64,000 nt of DNA from CAIVAT01 sp049317265 (GCA_049317265.1 JBMOIP010000001.1:124001-188000), one strand, 5' to 3'; shown: positions 8,473-16,588, counted from the stretch's first letter. The notes: generated by a model not told the origin, from the letters alone. Program-made: numbers and translations.

Positions 8473-9345
8473 ATGCCACTACTTGCAGAACCCGATCTTA
8501 TCGTAAATGCTGATGGCAGCGTTTACCACATTTGTATGAAACCGGAGGACCTTGCCGATACCGTTATTGTAGTCGGCGATCCACAACGTGTTCATGAGAT
8601 TTCAGACCATTTCACTGCAATTGACCACCGCGCCTCCAACAGGGAATTTATCTCCCAGACCGGGTATTACAACGGCAAGCGGATCACAGCCCTTTCAACA
8701 GGCATCGGAACCGACAACTGTGATATCGTCATGCATGAACTAGATGCACTGGCGAATTTTGATCTGAAAACCAGGACACAAAAACCGTCTCTGCGCTCAC
8801 TGAGCATTGTCCGAATCGGAACATCCGGCTCGATCCAGGCCGATGTCCCAGTTAACAGTTTCGGATTGTCAACCCATGCCATGGGACTTGACAACCTGCT
8901 CCATTTTTATAAAGGATCAGCCGATGTGATTGATAAGGAGATGACAGCAGCCTTTATGGAACATGCATCCTGGCCGGTGGATCTGTCAACACCCTATTTT
9001 ATCAAAGGCTCCGACAGGCTTATCAACCTGTTCCGGCCATTTTCGGTTCCGGGAATCACAGCCACTGCACCGGGTTTCTACGGACCGCAGGGAAGGTTCC
9101 TTCGGCTTCCCCTTACCGATCCGGATATGATCAAAAAATTGCAGAGTTTCAGGTTCCGCGAGCACCGGATCGTAAACTTTGAAATGGAAACCTCTGCGTT
9201 GTATGGACTGGGTGCACTGATGGGCCATGAAATGGTGACCATCTGCACGTTGATAGCCAACCGGGCAACAGGCGATTACAATCCTGATCATAAAATGGTG
9301 GTGAATTCGCTCATTGCGCTTGTGCTTGACACCATTACGGCGTAA
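8473..9345 (+). CDS. nucleoside phosphorylase, uridine phosphorylase type
   Basis: It belongs to the PNP/UDP phosphorylase superfamily, which splits a nucleoside with phosphate into a base and ribose-1-phosphate for salvage. Visible motifs are VVGDPQRVHEIS near residue 33-44, ALSTGIGTDNCDIVMHEL (about 73-90), the phosphate loop IRIGTSGSIQ (about 115) and the nucleoside-binding FEMETSALYGLGALMG (about 236-251). The length of 290 residues fits the Bacteroidota uridine phosphorylase subgroup. Substrate choice between uridine and purine nucleosides is inferred from overall similarity only. Palindromic repeats follow its stop. Confidence 0.85.
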   Translation: MPLLAEPDLIVNADGSVYHICMKPEDLADTVIVVGDPQRVHEISDHFTAIDHRASNREFISQTGYYNGKRITALSTGIGTDNCDIVMHELDALANFDLKTRTQKPSLRSLSIVRIGTSGSIQADVPVNSFGLSTHAMGLDNLLHFYKGSADVIDKEMTAAFMEHASWPVDLSTPYFIKGSDRLINLFRPFSVPGITATAPGFYGPQGRFLRLPLTDPDMIKKLQSFRFREHRIVNFEMETSALYGLGALMGHEMVTICTLIANRATGDYNPDHKMVVNSLIALVLDTITA

Positions 9346-9360
9346 TATCCGATATCGTAC

Positions 9361-9447
9361 AGACGCCGCATAAGGCGTCTCTGCTGCAAATCCAGACGCC
9401 TTATGCGGCGTCTCTGCCATCAAATCCAGACGCCGCATGCGGCGTCT
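9361..9447. repeat. three AGACGCC...GGCGTCT palindromes
   Basis: Three 20-base palindromic units lie at 9361-9380, 9394-9413 and 9428-9447, separated by 13-14 bases. The third is perfect (half-site AGACGCCGCA). Units are followed by TCTGC or TCTAC, as are the GGCATGCC palindromes near rsmA. They lie between two co-oriented genes and could form stacked hairpins in the transcript. They are too short, too palindromic and too closely spaced to be a CRISPR array. Confidence 0.85.
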
Positions 9448-9480
9448 CTACGGCACGATCATTAATAATTTTATAAAACA

Positions 9481-10338
9481 ATGCCCAACCCAACCCTGGC
9501 CGCACTGATCAACCTGATGGATGAACCGGATGAAACCGCGTTCAACCTGATCCGTGAACAGATACTGCTGCAGGGTGTTGAGGCTGTTCCTCCCCTCGAA
9601 AATTGCCTCGAAAATTCGTTCAATCCTGTCGTTCAGGAACGCCTGACGTCTGTCATCCGGCAATTAAACCTCCTGCACCTTCACGCTGAATTCAGAAGCT
9701 GGCTCCAAACAGGCTCTTCCGACTTGCTTAAAGGTTTTATGCTGGTGGCCAGGATTGAATATCCTCATCTTGATGAGAACGAGATCATTGCAACCATCGA
9801 ACAGCTGAAGATGGATATCTGGATTGAGTTGAGAGATAACCTGACGGCCCTGGAAAATATCAAGGTGATGAATCACATGCTGTTTGAAATTCATCTTTTC
9901 AACATGCGCGGCAACGATTCAAGATCCCCCCATAATAATTATGTAAATACCTTGCTGGAACATAAAAAGGGGAATGCTCTTTCATTGGGAATTCTATTCA
10001 TCATTCTCGCTCAAAAAGTGGGACTGCCGGTTTATGGAGTCGACCTTCCACAGCATTTTATTCTTGCATACCTTGCTGAACCCGGCATTGAGAATCCCGA
10101 TGAAGGGGACGTGCTCTTTTATATCAACCCCTTTAGCAAGGGTGCAGTATTCACCCGGCGTGACATCGATCTGTTTATAGGGCAAATGAAGATCAAACCT
10201 GAAAAATCGTTCTTTGCGCCCTGTACCAACCCCGACATTATCCGCCGGCTGATCAACAACCTGATCTTTTTATACAACCAATCCGGAGAACCCGAAAAAG
10301 CGGGGGATCTTGAAAACCTTCTGAAAATCTTCGAATGA
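9481..10338 (+). CDS. SirB1-like protein with transglutaminase-like fold
   Basis: This protein of 285 residues resembles the SirB1/transglutaminase-like core 2 family. The N-terminal half is helical (about 1-120). The core follows, with NNYVNTLLEHKKGNALSLG and then LPVYGVDLPQHFILAY (about 175-200), matching the family pattern of G-x-x-L-G-I-L and P-x-H-F. The usual catalytic cysteine of true transglutaminases is not at the expected place (GNALSLG), so it is probably not an active protease or transglutaminase. The family function is unknown. Its stop overlaps the next ATG by 4 bases, so the two genes are translated from one message. Confidence 0.75.
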   Translation: MPNPTLAALINLMDEPDETAFNLIREQILLQGVEAVPPLENCLENSFNPVVQERLTSVIRQLNLLHLHAEFRSWLQTGSSDLLKGFMLVARIEYPHLDENEIIATIEQLKMDIWIELRDNLTALENIKVMNHMLFEIHLFNMRGNDSRSPHNNYVNTLLEHKKGNALSLGILFIILAQKVGLPVYGVDLPQHFILAYLAEPGIENPDEGDVLFYINPFSKGAVFTRRDIDLFIGQMKIKPEKSFFAPCTNPDIIRRLINNLIFLYNQSGEPEKAGDLENLLKIFE

Positions 10339-11450
10339 AAAAAACAGTGTTAACCATATCGCTTGTTGTGTTATCTGTTCTCCTGTCAAGCTGGGGATCA
10401 AAAGGACATAAAAAAATCAGCCAGAACTTTGCAACTTCGCTGCCGGCGGAGATGTCGTTCCTGAACCCGACCTGGACACTCTTTGTCGCCAACCACGCAT
10501 CGGATGCAGATTCACGTAAAACCCAGGATCCAAACGAATCGCCACGCCATTACATCGACATCGATAACTACCCTGAATTTATTCTGAATGGAAAGATTTC
10601 ACAGGAATATGACACCGTAGTGGCCCATCATGGAGCCGGATTTGTGATTGACCAGGGAACCCTGCCATGGGCGACAGTGACTGCCTTCGATTCACTCACC
10701 CGCTGTTTCATGCGTGGCGACTGGAACAGGTCAGCCTATTTTGCTGCGGACCTTGGCCATTATGTCGGCGACGGCCATATGCCGCTGCATATCACGAAGA
10801 ATTATAATGGTCAGCTGTCGGGACAATTGGAAATCCATTCACGATACGAGTCAACTATGATCAGCAAGTACGAAGCTCAGCTTGTTTATACAGCCGATGC
10901 TGCACACTATATTCCGGATGTTAAAGGGTATGTGTTTGATTATCTTTATTTTGATTACAAGTATGTAGACAGTGTCCTGCTGGCCGATACCTATGCCACA
11001 ACCCTTTCCGGAAGCGTGGGGAGTACGGCTTATTACCAGGCCCTTTGGGCAAAAACCGGAAATTTCACCATCATGCTGATGAAGAATGCTTCCACCTCCC
11101 TTGGCGACCTGATCTACACTGCATGGGTGAAGGCCGGCAGTCCGAGGATGTACCCTAACGCTATAGACGAATCAGGGAATTCCGGCCATACGCCATTCTT
11201 AAAGGCATATCCCAACCCTGTTTCAGAGACCCTGTGCTTTACAGTAAAGGTAACAGATTCACGAATCCCGGTTGTGCTGAAAATCTATGATAGCAGGGGA
11301 AACATGATGGAGGAAATAGTAAACCAGCTGATGACTGATGGTAGTCATACAATTACGTGCAATGTAAACGCATATCCCTCAGGGATCTACTATTGTAAAA
11401 TGACTTCAGGAAAAGTGTCTTCCACCCAACAGGTTGTCGTGCTTCATTAA
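10335..11450 (+). CDS. secreted S1/P1-nuclease-like zinc hydrolase with type IX sorting domain
   Basis: A signal peptide (about residues 1-20) would leave an N-terminal tryptophan (SWGSKGHKKIS), the zinc ligand characteristic of S1/P1 nucleases and phospholipase C. Further ligands are seen in NHASDAD, SPRHYIDID and the long motif around DLGHYVGDGHMPLHIT, then EIHSRYE. The last 75 residues form a type IX secretion (Por) sorting domain: AYPNPVSETLCF, an Ig-like strand set and a final QQVVVLH. It is therefore probably exported across the outer membrane as a zinc-dependent nuclease or phospholipase. Which of the two cannot be decided. It overlaps the SirB1-like gene by 4 bases. Confidence 0.8.
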   Translation: MKKTVLTISLVVLSVLLSSWGSKGHKKISQNFATSLPAEMSFLNPTWTLFVANHASDADSRKTQDPNESPRHYIDIDNYPEFILNGKISQEYDTVVAHHGAGFVIDQGTLPWATVTAFDSLTRCFMRGDWNRSAYFAADLGHYVGDGHMPLHITKNYNGQLSGQLEIHSRYESTMISKYEAQLVYTADAAHYIPDVKGYVFDYLYFDYKYVDSVLLADTYATTLSGSVGSTAYYQALWAKTGNFTIMLMKNASTSLGDLIYTAWVKAGSPRMYPNAIDESGNSGHTPFLKAYPNPVSETLCFTVKVTDSRIPVVLKIYDSRGNMMEEIVNQLMTDGSHTITCNVNAYPSGIYYCKMTSGKVSSTQQVVVLH

Positions 11451-11475
11451 TTAACCGGGATACCAGTCAGTAGAT

Positions 11476-11514
11476 CACTTTGTGCCCTTTGTGTAACACT
11501 TTGTGTCTTTGTGG
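11476..11514. repeat. two tandem copies of CACTTTGTGxCxTTTGTG
   Basis: Two 18-base copies start at 11476 and 11497 in the 64-base convergent gap before the purC stop. The sequence belongs to the CACAAAG-type intergenic repeats common in Bacteroidota and resembles the arms of the hairpins at 12646 and 33471. Confidence 0.5.
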
Positions 11515-12468
11515 TTATTTAATGGAATTTAACCACGACAGAATATTATTTTCAACCCTGATCAGGATGTTATCCGACTGCGTACGGTTGAATTTTTCCC
11601 CGGTGATTCCTTCATAAAGTTCAATATACCGGTCTGAAATTTCCCCGATCCATGCATCGCTCATCTCAGGAACCTGCTGCCCTGCCTGGCCCATAAATCC
11701 GTTGGCCATAAGCCATTCACGCACAAATTCCTTTGAAAGCTGACGTTGCTGTTCACCCTTTGCCTGCCGGTCTTCATACCCGTCGAGGTAAAAATACCGG
11801 GAAGAATCGGGAGTGTGGATTTCGTCGCAGAGGTAGATCTGTCCGTCGGTCCCCTTCCCGAACTCATATTTGGTATCCACCAGGATGAGGCCTTTACTGG
11901 CAGCCATCTCTGTTCCGCGCTGGAACAACGCAAAAGTGTATTTTTTAATGAGTTCATACTCCGCGGCAGGGATTAAGCCCTCGGCAATGAGTTCAGCTTC
12001 TGTAATGTCTTCGTCGTGGCCCTCTGCCGCCTTGGTGGTGGGTGTGATGATAGGCACCGGGAACCGCTGGTGCTCTTTCATCCCGTTGGGAACAGGAACT
12101 CCGCAAATTACCCTGGAACCCTTCTGGTAGGTGCGCCATGAACTTCCGGTAAGATAACCCCTGATGATCATCTCCACCGGGTAAATCTTGCAAAACCGGC
12201 CGATGGTAACATTGGGATCAGGTGAAGCGATTTTCCAGTTGGGGCAAATGTCGGCCGTGGCATCCAGGAATTTGGCGGCAATCTGGTTCAGCACCTGTCC
12301 CTTATAAGGAATTCCCCTTGGAAGGACAACATCAAACGCCGAGATCCGGTCGCTGGCGACCATCACAAGGTATTGATCTTCGATATTATACACATCGCGA
12401 ACTTTCCCTTTATAGAAACTTTTCTGCCCGGGGAATTCAAAATGGGACTTCAGAAGGACGTTGGTCAT
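11515..12468 (-). CDS. purC: phosphoribosylaminoimidazole-succinocarboxamide synthase
   Basis: PurC (SAICAR synthetase) joins CAIR and aspartate using ATP in de novo purine synthesis. Signatures are YKGKVRDVYNI and ASDRISAFDVVLP near the N terminus, the central EMIIRGYLTGSSW, LILVDTKYEFGK, and LCDEIHTPDSSRYF. The frame is open to a TTG at 12501, but the promoter box TATATTTG (12489-12496) lies inside that extension. The ATG at 12466-12468 (MTNVLLKSHF) is therefore the better start, giving 317 residues, usual for the longer Bacteroidota form. Confidence 0.95.
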   Translation of the reverse strand: MTNVLLKSHFEFPGQKSFYKGKVRDVYNIEDQYLVMVASDRISAFDVVLPRGIPYKGQVLNQIAAKFLDATADICPNWKIASPDPNVTIGRFCKIYPVEMIIRGYLTGSSWRTYQKGSRVICGVPVPNGMKEHQRFPVPIITPTTKAAEGHDEDITEAELIAEGLIPAAEYELIKKYTFALFQRGTEMAASKGLILVDTKYEFGKGTDGQIYLCDEIHTPDSSRYFYLDGYEDRQAKGEQQRQLSKEFVREWLMANGFMGQAGQQVPEMSDAWIGEISDRYIELYEGITGEKFNRTQSDNILIRVENNILSWLNSIK

Positions 12469-12488
12469 AGGGTCTCTTTTTAATGAAG

Positions 12489-12496
12489 CAAATATA
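12489..12496 (-). promoter_or_regulatory. -7 box TATATTTG for purC
   Basis: An exact minus-strand TAnnTTTG match about 20 bases before the purC ATG. It decides between the ATG at 12468 and the upstream TTG. Confidence 0.6.
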
Positions 12497-12645
12497 GGCA
12501 ATTTGGGATATCATACCAGACCTTGTGGATTTTTAAAACCTGGAAAAGGTATATCTGTTACTATCGTAAAATGTTAAATGGAAAAATAGTGCTGATGCCT
12601 TAACTTTTTATATTCTACTAAAAATCATTGATGCATAAAATCCCG

Positions 12646-12737
12646 CTCTGTGGCTCTCTGTGCGGTTTCTCGGTGGTACTCGGTGAAACAAAATTACACT
12701 GAGTGCCACGGAGAAAAATTCACTGAGAGCCACAGAG
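12646..12737. repeat. long imperfect inverted repeat (CTCTGTGGCTCTC type)
   Basis: Arms 12646-12687 and 12697-12737 pair over most of their length. CTCTGTGGCTCTC pairs with GAGAGCCACAGAG, and the inner TTTCTCGGTGG-ACTCGGTG pairs with CACTGAGTGCCACGGAGAAA with a few mismatches. The loop is about 9 bases. It lies in the 467-base gap between purC and the toxin-antitoxin pair. The rest of that gap is AT-rich with no gene seen. Confidence 0.7.
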
Positions 12738-12909
12738 GGAAACAGGATGTATCATCGTTTGGAAATTGACCAGATGAATTATCAATGTAAGAACTAATTG
12801 CAAAATATCAAATCAGTTAGAAAGGCTAAGGAAATAACGTGTTCTGATAACACTTTAATTTAAACGCATCAGCACAATAAAAATATATTTATGAAATATA
12901 AATAGTTAT

Positions 12910-12917
12910 TATATTTG
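12910..12917 (+). promoter_or_regulatory. -7 box TATATTTG for the toxin-antitoxin operon
   Basis: An exact TAnnTTTG match 18 bases before the antitoxin ATG at 12936. It overlaps the TTG at 12915 of the longer frame, which excludes that TTG as the start. It sits next to short AT palindromes that an antitoxin could bind. Confidence 0.6.
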
Positions 12918-12935
12918 CAATATAGAAACAAAACT

Positions 12936-13196
12936 ATGGCAAAGAGAGTAACCTTTACAAGCACCTTGCCTGAGGAGATTATCAATTCAGTGAATGACTA
13001 TTCAGAAAAAAACAAGATTTCGAAAAACAAAGTTTTGGAAAGTGCCCTCCGGCAATTTTTCTTCAATGTGAAGCAGGAGAGTTTCAGGGAAGGGTTCAGG
13101 AGAGCTTCCATGGATCCGGAAATGAAAAGTTTGGCAGAAGAAGGCATGAAGGACTACCTGGATATTCTCAACCAGGATGAAAAGGCAGGGCGATGA
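12936..13196 (+). CDS. ribbon-helix-helix antitoxin
   Basis: An 86-residue protein. It opens with KRVTFTSTLPEEIINSVNDY, a beta strand plus two helices in the pattern of MetJ/Arc/CopG antitoxins. Residues 24-45 (KISKNKVLESALRQFF) form the second helix pair. The acidic, charged tail (SLAEEGMKDYLDILNQDEK) would be the toxin-neutralising part. Its stop overlaps the toxin ATG by 4 bases, the usual coupling in type II systems. It is expected to bind its own promoter. The start was set at the ATG because the promoter box overlaps the upstream alternative. Confidence 0.85.
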   Translation: MAKRVTFTSTLPEEIINSVNDYSEKNKISKNKVLESALRQFFFNVKQESFREGFRRASMDPEMKSLAEEGMKDYLDILNQDEKAGR

Positions 13197-13525
13197 TGCA
13201 GCGGGATATTTATATGGCCAGCCTCGATCCTGCAACCGGCAATGAACAGCAGGGAGTGAGGCCCGTGGTTGTTATAAGTGGTGATTCGATGAATGAGATG
13301 ACAGATCTTTGTATTGTTTGTCCGCTTACCTCAAAAATCAAAAATTACCCGGGGTCAGTTATTGTCGCAAAGAACAAACAAAACGGCCTTCCTGACGATT
13401 CGGAGGTGCTGGTTTTTCAGGTGAGGGTACTTTCAAAGAAAAGACTAATCCGGAAAATGGGCATTATCACTGAAAGTGAACTGGCATATATTAAATCAGG
13501 ACTAATGGATGTTCTCTCCTTTTAA
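13193..13525 (+). CDS. mazF: MazF/PemK-type endoribonuclease toxin
   Basis: This 110-residue protein has the PemK/MazF opening RDIYMASLDPATGNEQQGVRPVVVIS, in shortened form: RDI-Y, the P-A-x-G-x-E-Q-x-G-x-R-P catalytic loop (about residues 14-25) and VVVIS. CPLTSKIK follows at about 43-50. The arginine of the conserved G-x-R-P and the following S/T are present, so an active sequence-specific mRNA endonuclease is likely. Two adjacent ATGs (13193 and 13196) are possible starts. It forms a two-gene operon with the antitoxin. Nothing indicates a mobile element around the pair. Confidence 0.9.
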   Translation: MMQRDIYMASLDPATGNEQQGVRPVVVISGDSMNEMTDLCIVCPLTSKIKNYPGSVIVAKNKQNGLPDDSEVLVFQVRVLSKKRLIRKMGIITESELAYIKSGLMDVLSF

Positions 13526-13540
13526 GAGTGAATCAACTGT

Positions 13541-14485
13541 TTACTTCTCGTTGCTGTATGCATCAATGATTTTACCTACCAGCTTATGCCGGATGATATC
13601 CGACCGGTCGAGGTAAACGAAGTCAATTCCCGGGATGTTTTTAAGAATTTGCTGAGAGTGCAGCAGTCCGCTTACCTGGTGTTTAGGCAGGTCGATCTGG
13701 GTGATATCTCCCGTTACAATGAACTTTGCAGAGGCGCCCATGCGGGTGAGGAACATCTTCAGCTGACTGGGGGTGGTGTTCTGCGCTTCATCGAGGATGG
13801 CAAAAGCATTGTTGAGCGTTCTTCCGCGCATAAAAGCCAGCGGTGCAATCTCGATCACCCGTTCTTCAATATACTGCAGCAACTTTTGGGTTGGGAGCAT
13901 ATCTCCCAGTGCATCATACAACGGTTGCATGTATGGGTCAAGCTTCTCTTTCAGGTCGCCCGGTAGGAATCCAAGGTTTTCCCCTGCTTCCACGGCAGGA
14001 CGTGTCAGGATGATACGCTGGATCTCCTTGTTTTTCAATGCCCTTACAGCCATGGCCACTGCGGTATAGGTTTTCCCGGTTCCGGCCGGTCCAATGGCGA
14101 AGACAAGGTCGTTTTTCAGACTGCTTTCTACAAGCTTGCGCTGGTTGGCAGTACGCGCCCTTATCAGCAAACCGTTCTTGCCATGAACGAGAACATCATT
14201 CTGTCCTTCAGGTGCCGGCGCCGATCCATTCGGCTCAGAACTTAAAATCAAACTGATGTCCGATTTTAAGAGGCGTCCGAATTTTTCAAAATGGAGCAGG
14301 AGCAGACCGAATTTTTTCTCAAAATCAGCAAGGTCCGACTCCTCCCCGAAGGCCTTGACATAATTGTCGCGGGAGACTATTTTAACCTTCGGGAAAAAAT
14401 TGCGGATTGCGTCCAGGTTTTGATCGTTGGCCCCAAAAATATCAAGCGGATGGAAGGAATCGATGTTTATTAATATTTCGCTCAT
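13541..14485 (-). CDS. phoH: PhoH family ATPase
   Basis: This PhoH-like protein has an N-terminal region of about 110 residues and a P-loop ATPase domain. The Walker A motif GPAGTGKT is near residues 133-140, ILTRPAVEAGENLGFLPG follows, and the Walker B is AILDEAQN, then GDITQIDLP. PhoH proteins act on RNA and are linked to ribosome maturation with YbeY. The open frame extends further upstream. The ATG at 14483-14485 (MSEILINIDS) is chosen because the promoter box TACATTTG lies 25 bases upstream of it, inside the extension. This gives 314 residues. Confidence 0.92.
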   Translation of the reverse strand: MSEILINIDSFHPLDIFGANDQNLDAIRNFFPKVKIVSRDNYVKAFGEESDLADFEKKFGLLLLHFEKFGRLLKSDISLILSSEPNGSAPAPEGQNDVLVHGKNGLLIRARTANQRKLVESSLKNDLVFAIGPAGTGKTYTAVAMAVRALKNKEIQRIILTRPAVEAGENLGFLPGDLKEKLDPYMQPLYDALGDMLPTQKLLQYIEERVIEIAPLAFMRGRTLNNAFAILDEAQNTTPSQLKMFLTRMGASAKFIVTGDITQIDLPKHQVSGLLHSQQILKNIPGIDFVYLDRSDIIRHKLVGKIIDAYSNEK

Positions 14486-14495
14486 GAAAAATTTA

Positions 14496-14503
14496 TACCT
14501 TTG
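14496..14503 (+). promoter_or_regulatory. -7 box TACCTTTG for the SAM hydrolase gene
   Basis: An exact TAnnTTTG match on the plus strand, 25 bases before the ATG at 14529. It lies within 7 bases of the opposing phoH box. Confidence 0.55.
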
Positions 14504-14509
14504 AATACG

Positions 14510-14517
14510 CAAATGTA
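14510..14517 (-). promoter_or_regulatory. -7 box TACATTTG for phoH
   Basis: An exact TAnnTTTG match on the minus strand. It is back-to-back with the plus-strand box at 14496-14503, so the two start sites would lie only a few bases apart. Confidence 0.55.
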
Positions 14518-14528
14518 CGAATATTTCC

Positions 14529-15308
14529 ATGGCTATTATCACACTGACAAGCGACTGGGGAGTCAAGGATCACTATACGGGCGCGGTAAAAGGCGCCATC
14601 CTGCGGCTGCTGCCGGAAGCCCAAATTGTTGACATCTCGCATCACATTCCGGCCTTCGACCTTAACCAGGCTGCCTTCATCATCAGAAATGTATACCGGA
14701 ACTTTCCCGAAGGAACCATCCACATCATCGCCATCAACACCGAAGCTGCTGTGGAGACCCCGCATACCCTTGTTTTTCATCATGGACACTACTTTATCTG
14801 TGCCGATAACGGGATATTTTCGCTGTTGTTTGACGACAAACCTGACAAAGTCATTGAGCTGGACATTATCCAGGATACCGATTATTTTACTTTTTCCACC
14901 CGCGATGTCTTTGTAAAGGTGGCTCATCATATTGCTACCGGCCAGACAATTGAAGAACTGGGATTCCCCAAGGAGAATACCCTTCAAAAAATCTCTTTCC
15001 AGCCGGTCATCCAGGACGATCTCATCAAAGGAAAGGTGATCTACATCGACAATTACGAAAATGTGTTCATCAATATTACTGAATCCCTTTTCAAAACTGC
15101 CGTGAAGAACCGGAAATTCGCCATTACCTTCAGATCCATCAACTATCGTATTGAGGAGATCAGCAAATCATATAAAGATGTAAGCCAGGGCGACATGCTT
15201 GCGCTTTTTTCCACCAGCGGCTTCCTCGAAATCGCTATCCGGGAAGGGAAAGCGGGTAGTCTGCTGGGGTTGAAAATGGATCAGCTGGTAACTGTAGAAC
15301 TTGAATAA
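14529..15308 (+). CDS. SAM hydrolase / hydroxide adenosyltransferase (DUF62)
   Basis: This 259-residue protein matches the family of SAM hydroxide adenosyltransferases, related to fluorinase and chlorinase. The opening ITLTSDWGVKDHYTGAVKG gives the conserved aspartate and D-x-Y for SAM. VDISHHIPAFDLNQAAF follows at about 36-52, then the nucleotide-binding ICADNGIFSLLF (about 90-101). The C-terminal domain has KVIYIDNYENVFINI. No halogenase loop is apparent, so it probably hydrolyses SAM to adenosine and methionine. It is divergently transcribed from phoH and followed 11 bases later by mgsA. Confidence 0.85.
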   Translation: MAIITLTSDWGVKDHYTGAVKGAILRLLPEAQIVDISHHIPAFDLNQAAFIIRNVYRNFPEGTIHIIAINTEAAVETPHTLVFHHGHYFICADNGIFSLLFDDKPDKVIELDIIQDTDYFTFSTRDVFVKVAHHIATGQTIEELGFPKENTLQKISFQPVIQDDLIKGKVIYIDNYENVFINITESLFKTAVKNRKFAITFRSINYRIEEISKSYKDVSQGDMLALFSTSGFLEIAIREGKAGSLLGLKMDQLVTVELE

Positions 15309-15319
15309 ACTGCCTGCAA

Positions 15320-15787
15320 ATGGAAAAATCGAAAAATATTGCCCTGGTCGGACATGATAACCGTAAAAAAGACCTGGTAGAGTGGGTTGAATTCAATTAC
15401 AAAACCCTCCTTTCTCATCACCTGATATGTACGGGTACAACCGGCAAACTGGTGGAAGATACCATCATGGCCAAGCTGGAGGAGGAGGAGAAGATCACCT
15501 TTGATATTGTTAAGCTGAAATCGGGACCGCTAGGTGGTGACCAGCAGCTTGGAGCAATGATATCCGAAGGTTTGATCGACCTGCTTATCTTTTTCTGGGA
15601 CCCGATGCAGCCTCAGCCACACGATGTTGACGTAAAGGCGCTGCTCCGGATAACGGTCGTTTACAACATCCCTACCGCCTGCAACCGGTCAACAGCCGAC
15701 TTCCTGATTTCCTCCCATCTGCTCAAGGAGTCCTATGAGCCCCGCCTGGTCGACTACTCCGGGTATGTTTCCCGGCAAATCCCCTGA
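15320..15787 (+). CDS. mgsA: methylglyoxal synthase
   Basis: It converts dihydroxyacetone phosphate to methylglyoxal and phosphate, a bypass of lower glycolysis. The motifs are those of the family: IALVGHDNRKKDLVEWV at the N terminus, TGTTGKL (phosphate binding, about 41-47), LKSGPLGGDQQLGAMI with the catalytic aspartate (about 67-82), and FFWDPMQPQPHDVDVKALLR (about 92-111). Length 155 is standard. It starts 11 bases after the SAM hydrolase gene and is probably co-transcribed with it. Confidence 0.95.
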   Translation: MEKSKNIALVGHDNRKKDLVEWVEFNYKTLLSHHLICTGTTGKLVEDTIMAKLEEEEKITFDIVKLKSGPLGGDQQLGAMISEGLIDLLIFFWDPMQPQPHDVDVKALLRITVVYNIPTACNRSTADFLISSHLLKESYEPRLVDYSGYVSRQIP

Positions 15788-15826
15788 AATGTTCATCCCA
15801 ATTGCATTTTGATGGCGGAAATTTGC

Positions 15827-15834
15827 TAATTTTG
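15827..15834 (+). promoter_or_regulatory. -7 box TAATTTTG for the gldFG operon
   Basis: An exact TAnnTTTG match 23 bases before the gldF ATG at 15857. In the leader a minimal frame ATG-CGC-TGA (15849-15857) ends on the gldF start codon. Confidence 0.5.
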
Positions 15835-15856
15835 CACGCCTTTAACCAATGCGCTG

Positions 15857-16588
15857 ATGCTGACGCTTTTTATAAAAGAGATCAACGGTTTCCTGAATTC
15901 CCTCATTGGCTACATCGTGATGATTGTCTTCCTGCTGATGACCGGCCTTTTTCTATGGGTCTTCCCATTGGAATTCAATGTGCTTGATTTCGGATTTGCC
16001 AGTCTTGACGGACTCTTTATCATTGCCCCGTTCGTCTTCCTTTTCCTCATCCCTGCCATCACCATGCGGTCGTTTGCCGATGAGAAAAAGAGCGGAACGC
16101 TCGAACTTCTGATGACACAGCCGCTAACCGACATGCAGGTGATCCTGGCCAAATATGCCGCCGGGATCGTACTGGTCATCATCTCACTGCTGCCTACCCT
16201 GGTATACTATTTCTCGGTCTACAGCCTTGGATTGCCACCCGGCAACCTTGATTCGGGCAGCATTTGGGGATCGTATATCGGGCTGTTTTTCCTGGGAGCC
16301 AGTTTTGTAGCGATCGGGATTTTCACCTCATCCTTGACAGATAATCAAATCATTTCATTTATACTCGCCGTGTTTATCAGTTTCATCCTGTACATGGGGT
16401 TTGAGTTTGTTTACTCATTCCTACTGTCGGGCAAAACAGGACTCATCATACAGTCACTCGGGCTCAATGCGCACTATTCGTCGATGAGCCGTGGTGTGAT
16501 TGATACACGCGACCTGATTTACTTTATAAGCGTAACCGCGATTTTCATCCTGCTTACCCGGCTCTCGCTGGAAAGCAGAAAGTGGTAA
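15857..16588 (+). CDS. gldF: gliding motility ABC transporter permease GldF
   Basis: This 243-residue inner-membrane protein has six predicted membrane segments and matches ABC-2 type permeases. The opening MLTLFIKEINGFLNS and the cytoplasmic loop MRSFADEKKSGTLELLMTQPLTDMQV (given here as a region near residues 72-97) are typical of GldF. With GldA (ATPase, not in this window) and GldG it forms an ABC complex required for gliding and for type IX secretion-linked traits in Bacteroidota. gldG follows after 52 bases on the same strand. Confidence 0.88.
   Translation: MLTLFIKEINGFLNSLIGYIVMIVFLLMTGLFLWVFPLEFNVLDFGFASLDGLFIIAPFVFLFLIPAITMRSFADEKKSGTLELLMTQPLTDMQVILAKYAAGIVLVIISLLPTLVYYFSVYSLGLPPGNLDSGSIWGSYIGLFFLGASFVAIGIFTSSLTDNQIISFILAVFISFILYMGFEFVYSFLLSGKTGLIIQSLGLNAHYSSMSRGVIDTRDLIYFISVTAIFILLTRLSLESRKW

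Noticed and set aside
9361..9447. Possible short CRISPR array
   Set aside because: Units are 20-base palindromes with 13-14-base gaps, and units and gaps vary; no cas genes are in the window.
12469..12501. Longer purC start at TTG
   Set aside because: The promoter box TATATTTG lies inside the extension, and the ATG at 12468 begins the conserved sequence.
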